Source: Bacteroidota bacterium | GTDB taxonomy: Bacteria > Bacteroidota > Ignavibacteria > Ignavibacteriales > Ignavibacteriaceae | Direction: 5' to 3' | Assembly (NCBI GenBank): GCA_021790055.1 | Contig: JAJYIL010000003.1 | Location: forward strand, 1-24,668 | DNA: 24,668 bases | Part shown: positions 23,086 to 24,668 of the stretch, one piece after another | Layout: every line of letters starts with the position of its first letter | Numbering within the stretch: position 1 is the first letter of the stretch | Notes under the pieces: generated by a model | Databases searched by the model: none | The model's input: the letters and a program-made list of their open reading frames with translations, nothing else | What the model was told of the DNA's origin: nothing | Made by a program: the position numbers and the translations under genes

Positions 23086-23141
23086 AAGGTATAGGGTATA
23101 TGGGCGTGTAAGCCTCCCTTATAACCTATACCGTATACCTT
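23086..23141 (+). repeat. Hairpin of inverted heptamers between the cNMP-GAF gene and miaA
   Basis: Left units AAGGTAT and AGGGTAT (23086-23099) face right units CTCCCTT, ATAACCT, ATACCGT and ATACCTT (23114-23141). The outer 15 bp (23086-23100 with 23127-23141) pair with a single G-G mismatch. It lies 35 bp after a stop and ends 11 bp before the miaA ATG, where it could limit read-through or hide the start; no ribosome-binding site is visible for miaA. Confidence 0.6.
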
Positions 23142-23152
23142 AAATAACTCAA

Positions 23153-24052
23153 ATGTCATTTAACCTGATTACAATCCTCGGACCCACCGCCACAGGTAAA
23201 ACAAAGCTTGCGGCACTTCTTGCGAATGAGTTCGACGGTGAGATAATTTCGGCAGATTCACGCCAGGTCTATAAGGGAATGGACATCGGGACGGGGAAAG
23301 ATTTATCCGACTACATAGTTAACGGCAAACAAATCCCTTACCATTTAATCAACATCATAGATCCAAAAGAAGAATTTAATTTATTCTTGTTTAAGAAATA
23401 TTTTAATGATGTTTTTAGGGAGATAAAAGAGAAAAATAAACTTCCTTTTCTTGTAGGCGGCACAGGACTTTATCTTAGCAGCATTCTCCAGAATTACAAG
23501 CTAAAAGTATCGAATGACAACACTGATAGGTTTCACGAACTGGAAGTGAAAGACATTGATGAGCTGCGTGAAATGCTTCTTGGAATAAATTCAAAGCCGC
23601 ACAACACAACGGATCTTCTTGATAAAGAAAGAATAATTAAAGCCATCCTGGTTTCCGAAGCAGCCGTTCCGGTTGCCGAGCTTGAAGTAAATTCTCACAA
23701 CATAGGCATTATGCCTGAGCGGGAAGAAATAAAAAGACGGATCACCGAAAGATTAATATTCCGTCTTCAACACGGAATGATTGAAGAGGTAGAGAGATTA
23801 CTAAAGGAAGGAGTTACTTTTGAAAAGCTCAATTTCTTCGGACTTGAGTACAAGTTCGTTGGACTTTATCTAAAGGGAGGACTGAATTATAACGACATGT
23901 TCCAGAAGCTTAACAGCGCCATCCATCAGTTTGCTAAGCGCCAGGCAACCTGGTTCCGTAAAATGGAGCGTGAGGGAGTTAAGATTAACTGGATAGACTC
24001 ACCGGACTTTGAGAAGGCAAGTATAATAATCAAAGAGACGTTAGGTAATTGA
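23153..24052 (+). CDS. miaA: tRNA dimethylallyltransferase
   Basis: The enzyme adds a dimethylallyl group to N6 of A37 in tRNAs that read codons starting with U. It has 299 residues, normal for the family. The P-loop is GPTATGKT (residues 10-17). The substrate loop SADSRQVYKGMDIGTGK carries the Asp/Ser/Gln residues that bind dimethylallyl diphosphate and A37. GGTGLYLSSIL is the conserved GGTGLY motif. The C-terminal part has RLQHGMIEEVERLLKEGV, GLEYKFVGLYL and FAKRQATWFRKM. No Shine-Dalgarno sequence is seen before the ATG. Facing genes follow on the other strand. Confidence 0.96.
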   Translation: MSFNLITILGPTATGKTKLAALLANEFDGEIISADSRQVYKGMDIGTGKDLSDYIVNGKQIPYHLINIIDPKEEFNLFLFKKYFNDVFREIKEKNKLPFLVGGTGLYLSSILQNYKLKVSNDNTDRFHELEVKDIDELREMLLGINSKPHNTTDLLDKERIIKAILVSEAAVPVAELEVNSHNIGIMPEREEIKRRITERLIFRLQHGMIEEVERLLKEGVTFEKLNFFGLEYKFVGLYLKGGLNYNDMFQKLNSAIHQFAKRQATWFRKMEREGVKINWIDSPDFEKASIIIKETLGN

Positions 24053-24137
24053 TTGTCATTTGCTTCGCATCATTCAATTGTTATTTATGCTTTGTTTAGC
24101 ATTCATCTTTTTTATAACAATAGTTTAACAACATAAC
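24052..24137. terminator. Repeat/hairpin region between convergent miaA and GIY-YIG genes
   Basis: Starting in the miaA stop codon, a degenerate direct repeat occurs (24052-24076 and 24077-24105, each opening ATTGTnATTT and closing ATTCA). ATTGTTAT (24077-24084) and ATAACAAT (24114-24121) form a perfect 8-bp stem around a small ATGCT/AGCAT hairpin, with TTTTTT at 24107-24112. A weak bidirectional terminator is plausible. Confidence 0.3.
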
Positions 24138-24167
24138 AACCATCGAATTGCCTGGTGTTCTTTGCAC

Positions 24168-24521
24168 CTAATCTTTTTTATTGTAACCGCGTTCCCCGAA
24201 CGGCTGCAGCTTTTCCATCCACAATTCTCTAAGCACTTCAAGGTCTTCTGAATAATCATAGCCGGGCTCGTCTTTTGGTTTAAGCTGGTCAAGAGTCTCG
24301 AAGGAAAAATTCTCTGCGCCGAACTTTCTGTAGTCGTCCATTAACTCCTTTATTTCTTCGCCTCCAAACTGAAGCTGGAATTTGTGCCGGTTTATTCTTC
24401 CGGAAATATTTTTACTGCTTCCGACAAAGATCTTTCTGTTAACCAGGTTTTTTATTTGATAAACTCCCATTGGAGTCATCGTCAGTTTGTAGCTCTTTTT
24501 TATTTCTTTTTTGTCAATCAT
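24168..24521 (-). CDS. GIY-YIG domain protein
   Basis: This is a 117-residue single-domain protein. The signature is in a relaxed form: GVYQIKN (19-25) for GIY and KIFVGSS (30-36) for YIG, so the second tyrosine is Phe32. Arg42/Arg45, Glu103 (LRELWMEKLQPFG) and Asn114 (GYNKK) stand where the domain's arginine, metal-binding glutamate and asparagine are expected. Nuclease activity is possible but weakened by Tyr-to-Phe. The ATG is 3 bp after the stop of the cyclophilin gene, and AGGA 7 nt upstream lies inside that gene's end, so the two are co-translated. The biological role is unknown; it could be a solitary homing-type or repair nuclease domain. Confidence 0.82.
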   Translation of the reverse strand: MIDKKEIKKSYKLTMTPMGVYQIKNLVNRKIFVGSSKNISGRINRHKFQLQFGGEEIKELMDDYRKFGAENFSFETLDQLKPKDEPGYDYSEDLEVLRELWMEKLQPFGERGYNKKD

Positions 24522-24524
24522 AAT

Positions 24525-24668
24525 TCATTCCTGTTTAGGCAAATGCTTTATAGTTACCTTCTCCATAATTACGGGGTTAACCGGTTTGTCGTAAGGCTTG
24601 GTTACAGGTACCTTGCCAATCTTTTTTACAACGTCCATCCCTTCAATTACTTTACCGAAAATGGTAAA
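24525..24668 (-). CDS. Cyclophilin-type peptidyl-prolyl isomerase (C-terminal end only)
   Basis: The frame is open from the right window edge to TGA 24525-24527, 47 residues. It begins FTIFGKVIEGMDVVKKIGKV, the C-terminal strand and helix that mark cyclophilins (F-x-I-F-G-x-V-x-x-G-x-D-V-V), and ends VIMEKVTIKHLPKQE. Cyclophilins catalyse cis-trans isomerisation of proline peptide bonds. The N-terminus, and so any signal peptide, lies outside the window. It is the upstream gene of a two-gene unit with the GIY-YIG gene. Confidence 0.88.
   Translation of the reverse strand, partial: FTIFGKVIEGMDVVKKIGKVPVTKPYDKPVNPVIMEKVTIKHLPKQE

Overview
The window most resembles the Ignavibacteria / Bacteroidota-Chlorobi lineage. 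The grounds are SusC/SusD/SusE-type outer-membrane genes, a Reg_prop/Y_Y_Y sensor kinase, a BNR-repeat secreted protein, several upstream boxes of the Bacteroidota form TAnnTTTG, and a low-GC genome that uses Shine-Dalgarno sequences only at some starts. This placement is inference; no rRNA or other decisive marker is present.

Bases 1-11433 are a minus-strand block. Read in the direction of transcription it holds an unrecognised helical protein, a 14-blade Reg_prop sensor histidine kinase, two nearly identical NarL/LuxR-type response regulators, and a susC-susD-susE glycan-uptake operon whose last gene runs off the left edge. The kinase and regulators very likely control the uptake operon. 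A two-part element (5472-5541 and 6254-6323) occurs upstream of susC and upstream of the second regulator. Its two blocks have identical spacing, and a TAnnTTT box lies at the same offset beyond each copy. It is the best candidate for the regulators' target.

Bases 11612-19698 are on the plus strand: a broken NRDE (TANGO2-like) gene with an in-frame stop and an internal deletion; a MNT nucleotidyltransferase/HEPN pair with an altered GS motif; glutamate formimidoyltransferase (ftcD) followed by a cyclodeaminase-family gene and an overlapping 983-residue secreted BNR-repeat protein; then ilvD behind a structured leader. The 3' tail of a DUF4440-like gene follows at 19838-20005.

Bases 20007-24668 hold an ECF sigma/zinc anti-sigma pair (minus); a divergent cNMP-GAF-HATPase protein that lacks the usual phosphoacceptor histidine; miaA (plus); and, facing it, a cyclophilin-type isomerase (partial) followed by a GIY-YIG domain gene.

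A recurring feature not explained by the genes is a set of inverted arrays of degenerate 7- or 8-bp tandem units, placed just after stop codons (6331-6422, 7117-7200, 19706-19755, 23086-23141, with weaker cases at 17685-17723 and 24052-24137). The geometry recurs but the unit sequence differs at each locus. No CRISPR array, tRNA, rRNA, insertion sequence or phage gene was found.
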